The position numbers and the translations under genes are program-made. The notes under the pieces are model-generated. The model searched no databases, had not been told where the DNA came from, and saw only the letters and a program-made list of their open reading frames with translations. This document shows, in pieces, positions 8,426 to 15,729 of a stretch of DNA of 34,939 bases. The DNA lies in the NCBI RefSeq assembly GCF_013178945.1, contig NZ_JABFDM010000004.1, positions 572,786-607,724 on the forward strand, read 5' to 3'. The DNA comes from Bradyrhizobium aeschynomenes (GTDB lineage Bacteria > Pseudomonadota > Alphaproteobacteria > Rhizobiales > Xanthobacteraceae). Positions within the stretch are counted from its first letter, which is position 1, and every line of letters begins with the position of its first letter.

Positions 8426-8532
8426 GGACACAGCTCGGGCGCGAAGGCGTGGCGAGAACGATGATGTTTAGCGCGATCGTGGACTCTCAGCTAACGCGCC
8501 CTGCCAAGGCACCCTGGCTCGACATCAACGGT

Positions 8533-8696
8533 GTCGTCCCGGCCTCGCGCCGGGACCCAGAACCACAGGGCTGAGTGGTGAGACGAGAACGCCGCTCCAG
8601 CCGTCGACAAACTGAATCCTGCGGTTATGGATCCCGGGTCTGCGCGTCCGCCAACGCTGCGCGTTGCCGGACGCTTGCCCGGGACGACAGCAGTGG
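8533..8696. repeat. REP-like inverted repeat (GTCGTCCCGG type), imperfect
   Basis: GTCGTCCCGG at the left and CCGGGACGAC at the right bound about 160 bp containing further short inverted segments (CCAGAACCACAGG near 8560 and CCTGCGGTTATGG near 8618). The same terminal motif recurs at 24241-24359 and 32226-32345. Apart from this I see no gene between 7659 and 8781. Confidence 0.6.
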
Positions 8697-8781
8697 AGTC
8701 ATCGGCTGCGTGCGAGCTGAGACGAGCATGACCGTGCAGGGCGTCGGAGGCCGGTTGGGTCGAGCGGGGTCGGGTCTCGAC

Positions 8782-9177
8782 CTAGTTCAGCACCCGCTTG
8801 CCGCCGTCGGGGCTGTCCAGCGAGAACGCGGGCACCGCGATGTCGAAGTGCTCGCCGCCGGCGCTTTCCATCTGATAGGAGCCGGACATGAAGCCGGAGG
8901 CAGTGGTGAGCGGCACGCCGGAGGTGTATTCGAAGCGCTCGCCGGGCGCGAGCACCGGCTGCTCGCCGACCACCCCCTCGCCGCGGACCTCCTGCTGCCG
9001 GCCGACGCCGTCGGTGATGATCCAGTGCCGGCTGCGCAGCTGCACAGTCTCCTCGCCGGTATTGGTGATCACCACCGTATACGACCAGAACCAACGGCCA
9101 TCAGCAACCGACGACTTCTCCGGCAGGAAGTTCGGTTCGACGGTCACTTCGATGTGGCGAGTCACGGCGCGGTACAT
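8782..9177 (-). CDS. apaG: ApaG (DUF525) domain protein
   Basis: A 131-aa, single-domain ApaG protein with a fibronectin-III-like beta sandwich. ApaG homologues are linked to Co2+ resistance and Ap4A levels in enterobacteria, but the molecular role is unsettled. Recognisable segments are FWSYTVVITNTG, LRSRHWIITDG, GVVGEQPVLAPGERFEYTSG and FMSGSYQM, and the length is typical. It is a monocistronic minus-strand gene divergent from the opgC cassette. Confidence 0.93.
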   Translation of the reverse strand: MYRAVTRHIEVTVEPNFLPEKSSVADGRWFWSYTVVITNTGEETVQLRSRHWIITDGVGRQQEVRGEGVVGEQPVLAPGERFEYTSGVPLTTASGFMSGSYQMESAGGEHFDIAVPAFSLDSPDGGKRVLN

Positions 9178-9503
9178 GGATGTATTGTAGCGGAAACTTG
9201 TCCCGGAACCAATCGTAACGCCATCGTGCTTTCAACACAGTTCCGGATTATGGCACCAGAATCGCGGATTCTGCCATCCTCTTGCGCGCCCTGGTCGCTG
9301 TGTGCCGGCTCGCCGTTGCGGCTGGCAGCATCCCGGGAGCTTTCGATCGGTCATGCGTCACGCAGTCGTTCTCGGCCGTCCGCCAAAGTCGAAAAACTGG
9401 GCACGGCCCAGCTGATAAGTCCTTCATCGCTTGCGCAAAAACTGCGCAGCCCTACATTTCTCCTGCCGGGCCTGTCGGGCTGGCAGCCTTGACGTGGTGA
9501 CTG
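9178..9503. other. Intergenic region between apaG and opgC
   Basis: About 325 bp without a gene, holding the divergent promoters of apaG and opgC. A 7-bp inverted repeat, CAGAATC/GATTCTG around GCG (9257-9273), contains two GANTC sites. TTGACG occurs at about 9489, just before the opgC start. Nothing else is recognised. Confidence 0.5.
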
Positions 9504-10856
9504 ATGACGTCGATTGCCGATCGCCTTGCCGGACCATCCGTCCCCGCAGCCACAGCCGCGCCAGCGCCGGCTGCGGAGACTGGCGCGACCACGCCTGCGC
9601 CGGAGGTCGTGGCTGCATCGGCCATCGCCGCGACGCCGGCTGTCACCTCCGTGCCGACTGCGCCTGCTGCATCCGCCACCACGGCCGCGCCTGCGATCAC
9701 CTTCCCGGCGGTCGGCGAGCGCGAGTTGCGGCTCGATCTGTTCCGCGGGCTGGCCCTGTGGCTGATCTTCATCGACCATCTGCCGCCGAACATTCTGACC
9801 TGGTTCACGATCCGCAACTACGGCTTCTCCGACGCCACGGAAATCTTCATCTTCATCTCCGGCTACACCGCGGCGTTCGTCTACGGGCGGGCGATGCAGG
9901 ACGCCGGCTTCGTCGTGGCCACCGCGCGCATCCTGCGCCGGGTCTGGCAGATCTACGTCGCGCACGTCTTCCTGTTCACGATCTTCCTCGCCGAGATCTC
10001 CTACGTGGCGACCAGCTTCGAGAACCCGCTCTACACCGAAGAGATGGGGATCATGGATTTCCTGAAGCAGCCGGACGTCACCATCGTCCAGGCGCTGATC
10101 CTGCGCTTCCGCCCGGTCAACATGGACGTGCTGCCGCTCTACATCGTGCTGATGCTGTTTCTGCCGCTGATCCTGTGGCTGATGCGCTGGCGTCCCGACC
10201 TGACGCTCGCGCTGTCGGTCGTTCTCTACGCGGTCACCTGGGAGTTCGACCTCTATCTGTCGGCCTATCCGAACGGATTCTGGGCCTTCAATCCGTTCGC
10301 TTGGCAGCTGCTGTTCGTATTCGGTGCCTGGTGTGCGCTTGGCGGTGCCAAGCGCATGTCGCGCATCCTCAACTCGCCGATCACGCTCGGTCTCTGCGTC
10401 GCCTATCTGGTCGCGGCGTTCTGCGTCACGCTGACCTGGTACATCCCGCAGCTCGGCCACCTGATGCCGCGCCGAATCGAGCAATGGATGTATCCGATCG
10501 ACAAGACCGACCTGGACGTGTTGCGGTTTGCTCATTTTCTCGCACTCGCAGCACTCACGGTGCACTATCTGCGCAAGGATTGGCCGCTGCTGAAGTCGCG
10601 CTGGCTGCGCCCGCTGATTGTTTGTGGGCAACACTCGCTGGAGATCTTCTGTCTCGGCGTGTTTCTGGCCTTTGCAGGCCACTTCGTACTTGCCGAAGTG
10701 TCCGGCGGCCCCATGATGCATGCCATGATCAGCCTCTGCGGCATCCTTGCCATGTGGGGAGTTGCAGCGCTGATTTCGTGGTACAAGCGTGAGGCCGATA
10801 AGGGTGCCGCGCGAAAGGGTGCGCGCAGCAACGCCGACATGGCGGGAGGGGGCTGA
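9504..10856 (+). CDS. opgC: OpgC-type membrane acyltransferase
   Basis: A 450-aa integral membrane protein of the OpgC family, which adds succinyl or similar groups to osmoregulated periplasmic glucans. The first ~70 residues are an Ala/Pro/Thr-rich, probably disordered cytosolic tail. The conserved RELRLDLFRGLALWLIFIDH opening, SDATEIFIFISGYTAAFVYG, and about ten hydrophobic segments follow, ending with CGQHSLEIFCLGVFL and a basic tail. The stop shares one base with the start of the next gene (TGATG), so it is translationally coupled to the SGNH-fold gene. Acyl donor and glucan target are inferred from the family only. Confidence 0.85.
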   Translation: MTSIADRLAGPSVPAATAAPAPAAETGATTPAPEVVAASAIAATPAVTSVPTAPAASATTAAPAITFPAVGERELRLDLFRGLALWLIFIDHLPPNILTWFTIRNYGFSDATEIFIFISGYTAAFVYGRAMQDAGFVVATARILRRVWQIYVAHVFLFTIFLAEISYVATSFENPLYTEEMGIMDFLKQPDVTIVQALILRFRPVNMDVLPLYIVLMLFLPLILWLMRWRPDLTLALSVVLYAVTWEFDLYLSAYPNGFWAFNPFAWQLLFVFGAWCALGGAKRMSRILNSPITLGLCVAYLVAAFCVTLTWYIPQLGHLMPRRIEQWMYPIDKTDLDVLRFAHFLALAALTVHYLRKDWPLLKSRWLRPLIVCGQHSLEIFCLGVFLAFAGHFVLAEVSGGPMMHAMISLCGILAMWGVAALISWYKREADKGAARKGARSNADMAGGG

Positions 10857-11614
10857 TGAAGTCCGTCTCGTGGTTAAGGTTTGGTATCGCGGCGCTGGCG
10901 GTCTCGCTGGCGGCGGCGGCGCGCGCCGAAGATGCGCCGCAGACCTGCGAGGTGCCGGCCTACCTGCTGACCACTGAGAGCCCGCTTCCGAAGGTTGCAG
11001 AGGCCGTCAAGAACGGCCGTACGCTCAACATTCTCGTGGTCGGAAGCCGCTCGTCAGCGATCCTCAGCGCCTCCGACGCCAATGCCTATCCCGCCCGGCT
11101 GCAGGCGTCGCTGAAGGACAAGCTCCCTGCGGTCACCGTCAACCTCGCCGTCGAACTGCAGCCGAAGAAGACCGCCGAAGAAACCGCTGGCAATCTTGTT
11201 AAACTGGTGGAAGGAAAAAGGCCTAATTTGGTCATCTGGCAAACCGGCACGGTCGACGCCATGCGGTCCATCGATCCTGATGAGTTTCGTCAGGCGGTCA
11301 ATGACGGTGTCGCGACGCTGCAGAACGCGGGGGCTGATGTCATCTTGATGAACCTGCAATACAGCCCGCGGACGGAGACCCTGATCTCCGTGCCGCCCTA
11401 TATCGACAACATGCGTGTCGTGGCGCAGCAGCGCGACGTTCCGCTGTTCGACCGCTTCGCCATCATGCGGCAATGGAATGAGCAGGGCGATTTCGACCTG
11501 TTCAATCCGACGCACGGGATCGAGTTGGCCAAGCAGGTTCACGACTGTCTCGGCCGGGCGCTGTCGAAGTTCATCATCGACGCAGCGCATATCGGGCCGG
11601 CGCAGCAGAACTAG
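10856..11614 (+). CDS. Exported SGNH-fold protein with lost catalytic residues
   Basis: A 252-aa protein with an N-terminal signal peptide (cleavage likely after AARA, residue 24). It is collinear with the next gene product across its whole SGNH/GDSL hydrolase domain (shared NLVIWQTGT, LQYSPR and related blocks). However, each hallmark residue is changed: the serine of block I is R65 (GSRSS), the block II glycine is L101, the block III asparagine is V133 (GTVD), and the block V Asp-x-x-His is N217-P-T-H220. It is therefore probably not a hydrolase, and may be a binding or regulatory partner in the periplasm. Its start overlaps the opgC stop. Confidence 0.75.
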   Translation: MKSVSWLRFGIAALAVSLAAAARAEDAPQTCEVPAYLLTTESPLPKVAEAVKNGRTLNILVVGSRSSAILSASDANAYPARLQASLKDKLPAVTVNLAVELQPKKTAEETAGNLVKLVEGKRPNLVIWQTGTVDAMRSIDPDEFRQAVNDGVATLQNAGADVILMNLQYSPRTETLISVPPYIDNMRVVAQQRDVPLFDRFAIMRQWNEQGDFDLFNPTHGIELAKQVHDCLGRALSKFIIDAAHIGPAQQN

Positions 11615-11622
11615 GATCCGTC

Positions 11623-12807
11623 GTGTTCATGACCTGCAATTGTCGTCACCGCGTATCTGGGACATGGAAGATGTCGTCCGCCGCTGTTGCGGTGGTGCTT
11701 GCCCTCTCGATCGGTCCGCATCTGGCGCATGCACAGAGCGCCGCGTCAGCAGCATCGCCTGAGGCAGAGGCGTCGACGTTCAAAGAGCTCCGGCCGACCA
11801 TCGGACACATCACGGTCGCCCAGGCGGCCGGCCAGGGGACCGGACAGATCGCCGCCGTGCATCCATCGGCCACGGCCAGTCAGTCCTCGACGGCGATATC
11901 ACAGGCCGCACCGACCGCGCCGTCAGCGGCAAATGTGCCGGCTCCAAATACGACGCCTCCCAATGCGACGCCGGGCGCCGTCCAGCCCGTCGCGGCCGCG
12001 ACACCTCAGTCGCGCAGCATCACCGAGCGGGCGATCGACAAGGTCAAGCAGGTCGCCAAGTCCGCCACCGACATCTTCAACCGCGTGCCGTGCCTGCCGC
12101 CGAAAGGCGTCGCGAAGAAGAACTTCATCTCGCTGCCGCATGTCGCCAACAAGCTCGCGTCGGGATTGCCGGTCGTGATCGTCGCGTTCGGCTCGTCGTC
12201 GACCCAGGGCTATGGCTCGAGCGCGCCCGAATACAATTATCCCAACCGGCTCGCCGCACAGCTGCGCCGGCAATATCCGATGGCCGACATCAGCGTCATC
12301 AATGCCGGCGTCGGCGGGGAGGATGCGCCGGAAATGATGAAGCGGATCGAGACGTCGGTGATCGACCGTCATCCGGATCTCGTGATCTGGCAGGTCGGGA
12401 CCAACGCCGTGCTGCGCGACCTCGATCCAACCGAGACCGCCAAGCTGGTCGAGGACGGTGTCGCCAAGATCCAGGCGGCCGCCTCCGACGTCGTGCTGGT
12501 CGACCTGCAATATTCACCCAGGGTCAACGAGCGTTCGGAGAACGCCAGCCGCATGAACAAGCTGCTCGGCCGCATCGCCGAGCTGCATCACGCCGGCATC
12601 TTCCCGCGCTTCGAGGTGATGCGCGACTGGCACGAGCGGCAGGCGATCCCGATCAACGAGTTCGTGATCTCGGACGGCCTGCACATGAGCGACTGGGGCT
12701 ATGCCTGCTTCGCCCAGCTGCTCGGCGACGACATCATCCGCTCCGTCGGCCAGGTCAAGCTCGGCATCAATGCGCCGGCGGAAGTGCTGACCTATCGGCC
12801 GATGTGA
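11623..12807 (+). CDS. Exported SGNH/GDSL hydrolase, apparently active
   Basis: A 394-aa protein with a signal-type N terminus (hydrophobic run SSAAVAVVLALSIG, cleavage likely after AHA). A ~110-residue Ala/Pro/Thr-rich linker follows, and then an SGNH hydrolase domain (about 180-375). The catalytic set is complete: S192 in FGSSSTQGYG, G232 in NAGVGGE, N261 in GTN, and D351/H354 in SDGLH. It would deacylate or transfer acyl groups in the periplasm. It follows the degenerate paralogue by 8 nt in the opgC cassette. The start could be GTG 11623 or ATG 11629; ATG 11671 would leave no charged n-region. Confidence 0.8.
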   Translation: MFMTCNCRHRVSGTWKMSSAAVAVVLALSIGPHLAHAQSAASAASPEAEASTFKELRPTIGHITVAQAAGQGTGQIAAVHPSATASQSSTAISQAAPTAPSAANVPAPNTTPPNATPGAVQPVAAATPQSRSITERAIDKVKQVAKSATDIFNRVPCLPPKGVAKKNFISLPHVANKLASGLPVVIVAFGSSSTQGYGSSAPEYNYPNRLAAQLRRQYPMADISVINAGVGGEDAPEMMKRIETSVIDRHPDLVIWQVGTNAVLRDLDPTETAKLVEDGVAKIQAAASDVVLVDLQYSPRVNERSENASRMNKLLGRIAELHHAGIFPRFEVMRDWHERQAIPINEFVISDGLHMSDWGYACFAQLLGDDIIRSVGQVKLGINAPAEVLTYRPM

Positions 12808-12885
12808 ACGAGGGCGAGCAGCAGGGCTATCGAATATGAAAACTCGGGGCTGTCGCGACCGACAAATCCCCGCAGTTAGTTACTC

Positions 12886-12971
12886 CGTCATGCCCGGGCT
12901 CGTCCCGGGCATCCACGCCGTTCTCAGCGTGCCGATCGACGTGGATGGCCGGGACGAGCCCGGCCATGACG
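12886..12971. repeat. Inverted repeat between the SGNH gene and metZ
   Basis: Arms 12886-12917 and 12940-12971 are nearly perfect reverse complements (CGTCATGCCCGGGCTCG ... CGAGCCCGGCCATGACG). Both neighbouring genes converge on it, so it may terminate transcription from both sides. It resembles the many short palindromes in rhizobial intergenic DNA. Confidence 0.75.
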
Positions 12972-13027
12972 ATGGTGAGACGAACGAGCGCATCGCTGCG
13001 ATCGTCAGATCCAACTGCCCTACGGCG

Positions 13028-14236
13028 CTAAGCGGCCTTCAGGGCCGCGTCGAGATCCTCGATCAGATCTTCGGCATGCTCGAGGCCGGCGGAGAAGCGG
13101 ATGAAGCCCTCGCTGATCCCGAGCTCGGCGCGGGCCTCCGGCGTCAGCCGTTGATGCGTGGTCGTCGCGGGATGCGTGACCAGCGTCTTGGAGTCGCCGA
13201 GATTGTTGGAGATCCGCGCGAGCTTGAGCGCATTGAGCGTGCGGAACGCGCCGGCTTTGCCGCCCTTGACCTCGAAGCCGACCAAGGTCGAGCCGGCGCG
13301 CATCTGCTTCCTGACCGTCGCCGCCTGCGGATGGTCCTCGCGGCCCGGATAGATCAGCCGCGAGATCTTCGGATGCGCGGCGAGGAAGTCCGCCACCTTC
13401 GCCGCCGTGTCGGTCTGCGCGCGCACGCGCACGGCCAGCGTCTCGAGGCCCTTCAGCAGCACCCAGGCATTGAACGGCGAGATCGACGGGCCGGTCTGGC
13501 GCATGAAATTGTGGATGTGCTCGGCGATGAACGCCTCCGACGACAGGATCACGCCGCCGAGGCAGCGGCCCTGGCCGTCGATATGCTTGGTCGCGGAGTA
13601 CACGACGACATCGGCGCCCAGCGCCAGCGGGCTCTGCCAGATCGGCGTGGCGAAGACGTTGTCGACGATCAGCCGCGCACCATGGGCATGCGCGATCTCG
13701 GCAATCGCCGGGATGTCCATCACATCGAGTGTCGGATTGGTCGGGCTCTCCAGGAAGAACGATTTGGTGTTCGGCCTGACGGCCTTCTGCCACTGGTCGA
13801 GGTCAAGCCCGTCGACCAGGGTCGACTCGATGCCGTAGCGCGGCAGCAGGTCCTCGACGACGTAGCGGCAGGAGCCGAACAGCGCCTTGGCCGCGACGAC
13901 ATGGTCGCCGGCGCGCAGGGGCGCCAGGATCGCGGTGGTGACGGCGGCCATGCCGGTGGCGGCCGAGCGGCAGGCCTCGGCGCCTTCGAGCTCGATCATG
14001 CGGCGCTCGAACATCGCCGTGGTCGGGTTGGAGAAGCGCGAATAGATGAAGCCGGGATCCTCGCCCTTGAAGCGCGCCTCGCACTCCTCGGCGGTGGCGT
14101 AGACGAAACCCTGCGTGAGATAGAGCGCCTCGGCGGTCTCGCCGAATTCGGAGCGCAGGCCGCCGGAATGCACCAGCCGGGTTTCGGGACGGTAGTGGGC
14201 GAACGACGCCGGCGCCTTCGCGGGGGACTTCGACAT
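13028..14236 (-). CDS. metZ: O-succinylhomoserine sulfhydrylase
   Basis: A cytosolic PLP enzyme that makes homocysteine directly from O-succinylhomoserine and sulfide for methionine synthesis. The 402-aa product belongs to the Cys/Met metabolism PLP family, with YSRFSNPTTAMFE, the active-site lysine K217 in SATKHIDGQGR, SPTNP, and the C-terminal THPATTTHQRL and ISEGFIRFSAGLE signatures. The ATG at 14236 is chosen over an upstream in-frame start because it has GGAGG five bases before it. A SAM-II riboswitch and a terminator occupy the leader, so expression should fall when S-adenosylmethionine is plentiful. dcd is divergent. Confidence 0.95.
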   Translation of the reverse strand: MSKSPAKAPASFAHYRPETRLVHSGGLRSEFGETAEALYLTQGFVYATAEECEARFKGEDPGFIYSRFSNPTTAMFERRMIELEGAEACRSAATGMAAVTTAILAPLRAGDHVVAAKALFGSCRYVVEDLLPRYGIESTLVDGLDLDQWQKAVRPNTKSFFLESPTNPTLDVMDIPAIAEIAHAHGARLIVDNVFATPIWQSPLALGADVVVYSATKHIDGQGRCLGGVILSSEAFIAEHIHNFMRQTGPSISPFNAWVLLKGLETLAVRVRAQTDTAAKVADFLAAHPKISRLIYPGREDHPQAATVRKQMRAGSTLVGFEVKGGKAGAFRTLNALKLARISNNLGDSKTLVTHPATTTHQRLTPEARAELGISEGFIRFSAGLEHAEDLIEDLDAALKAA

Positions 14237-14275
14237 GTGACCTCCATCGTGACCACCGCGCCTGGCGATGGGCAC

Positions 14276-14310
14276 AAAAAAACCGGCCTGGGAAAACTCC
14301 TCACGGCCGG
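14276..14310 (-). terminator. Intrinsic terminator in the metZ leader
   Basis: On the minus strand CCGGCC (14305-14310) pairs with GGCCGG (14283-14288), with an inner GGA/TCC helix, followed by seven Ts (14276-14282). The same bases 14305-14312 can instead pair with 14322-14330 next to the aptamer. The two folds exclude each other, which suggests transcription attenuation. Confidence 0.75.
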
Positions 14311-14330
14311 GATCACAATCGTCCCCGGCC

Positions 14331-14388
14331 TGTTTAGCGACTTATTTAACGTGGCTGCAAGCCGGCCGGCTCAAATCACCACGGGATA
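14331..14388 (-). promoter_or_regulatory. SAM-II riboswitch aptamer controlling metZ
   Basis: The minus strand carries the SAM-II (metA motif) signature in order: CGTGGTGATTTG, then a GCCGGCCGGCTTGCAGCCACG segment (read 14355-14373), TTAAA, and AAGTCGCTAAA (ending about 14332). These form the H-type pseudoknot that binds S-adenosylmethionine. It lies about 100 nt before the metZ start, which is a classical SAM-II location in alphaproteobacteria. Confidence 0.93.
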
Positions 14389-14395
14389 AGTCGTG

Positions 14396-14424
14396 CTCAT
14401 AGTCGCACCCGGCCTTTCCGTCAA
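14396..14424 (-). promoter_or_regulatory. metZ promoter
   Basis: On the minus strand TTGACG (14419-14424) and TATGAG (14396-14401) are separated by 17 nt. Predicted initiation near 14388 would start the transcript right before the SAM-II aptamer. Confidence 0.7.
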
Positions 14425-14498
14425 GCCAGCCATCGGATAACCGGTCAAAAGACCCTATATAGGCTCGCATAGCCGCCATTCCGGCAAAGGATCAGGTC

Positions 14499-15605
14499 TT
14501 GCCGTTTTCGCTTCCCGCCGACGCCTATGGCATCCTGCCCGACCGCATGATCGTGGCGATGGCGGAGGCTGGCCTGATCATTCCCGAATACGACTTCGTC
14601 GAAAGTCAGATCCAGCCGGCGAGCCTCGACCTCCGGCTGGGCGACGTCGCCTATCGGGTGCGCGCGAGCTTCCTGCCGGGGCCGGGCTCCACGGTCGCCG
14701 AACGCATCGACGAGTTGAAGCTGCACGAGATCGCGCTCGCCGACGGCGCGGTGCTGGAGACCAACTGCGTCTACATCGTGCCGCTGCTGGAGAGCCTGGC
14801 GCTGCCGAAGGACATCGTCGCCGCCGCCAATCCGAAGAGCTCCACCGGCCGGCTCGATGTGTTCACGCGCGTGATCGCCGACGGCACCCGCCGCTTCGAC
14901 ATGATCGGCGCGGGCTATCATGGCCCGCTTTACGCCGAGATCAGCCCGAAGACCTTTCCCGTTTTGTTGCGCGAAGGCTCCCGCCTGTCGCAAGTCCGCT
15001 TCCGGTACCGCGATGCGGTCTTGTCCGAGGATCAGCTGATCGCGCTGCATGAAGCGGAGCGGCTGGTCGATCGCGACGACGCGGATCTCGCCGGCGGCGT
15101 CGCGCTGTCCGTCGATCTCTCCGGGGCGAACGCCAACGGCTATGTCGGCTATCGCGCCAAGCGCCACACGGGCGTGGTCGATGTCGACCGCCGGGCCGGC
15201 TATCCGGTCGAGGAGTTCTGGGAACCGATCAAGGCGCGTCCCGACGGCAGCCTCATCCTCGATCCCGGCGAGTTCTACATCCTGGCCTCCAAGGAGGCCG
15301 TGCAGGTGCCGCCGGACTACGCCGCGGAGATGGTGCCGTTCGATCCGCTGGTCGGCGAATTCCGTGTCCATTATGCCGGCTTCTTCGATCCCGGCTTCGG
15401 CTATGCCGGCGCCGGCGGTCAGGGCTCGCGCGCCGTGCTCGAGGTGCGCTCGCGCGAGGTGCCGTTCATCCTCGAACACGGCCAGATCGTCGGCCGTCTC
15501 GTCTATGAGAAGATGCTGGCCCGGCCGAACGCGATGTATGGCAGCCGCATCGGCTCCAACTACCAGGCCCAGGGCCTCAAGCTGTCCAAGCATTTCCGGC
15601 TCTAG
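14499..15605 (+). CDS. dcd: 2'-deoxycytidine 5'-triphosphate deaminase, double-length form
   Basis: Converts dCTP to dUTP for thymidylate synthesis. At 368 aa it is about twice the length of E. coli Dcd and fits the duplicated-domain form found in Rhizobiales. The N-terminal half has QPASLDLRLGD, NPKSSTGRLD and a likely catalytic Glu147 in GPLYAEISP. The C-terminal half repeats the pattern with DPGFGYAGAGG and Glu315 in AVLEVRSREV, then HGQIVGRLVYE. The start is TTG at 14499, preceded by AAAGGATCAGG; upstream codons are closed by a stop at 14460 and the next ATG would remove the conserved GILPDR segment. It is divergent from metZ. Confidence 0.9.
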   Translation: MPFSLPADAYGILPDRMIVAMAEAGLIIPEYDFVESQIQPASLDLRLGDVAYRVRASFLPGPGSTVAERIDELKLHEIALADGAVLETNCVYIVPLLESLALPKDIVAAANPKSSTGRLDVFTRVIADGTRRFDMIGAGYHGPLYAEISPKTFPVLLREGSRLSQVRFRYRDAVLSEDQLIALHEAERLVDRDDADLAGGVALSVDLSGANANGYVGYRAKRHTGVVDVDRRAGYPVEEFWEPIKARPDGSLILDPGEFYILASKEAVQVPPDYAAEMVPFDPLVGEFRVHYAGFFDPGFGYAGAGGQGSRAVLEVRSREVPFILEHGQIVGRLVYEKMLARPNAMYGSRIGSNYQAQGLKLSKHFRL

Positions 15606-15729
15606 CCGGCTGCGTCTGCCGCGCACCCCCAATGCGCCCGCCGCACAGGGCGTACCCCGGCAGTGTGCTAGGAAGGCTTCAACGAAAGCCAATGGGGCTG
15701 CGACGCGCGCGGCCGAGCGGGGAGCTGAA

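Noticed and set aside
12836..14389. Plus-strand open frame of 517 codons opposite metZ
   Set aside because: It has no recognisable domain and overlaps the well-supported metZ gene and its riboswitch completely.
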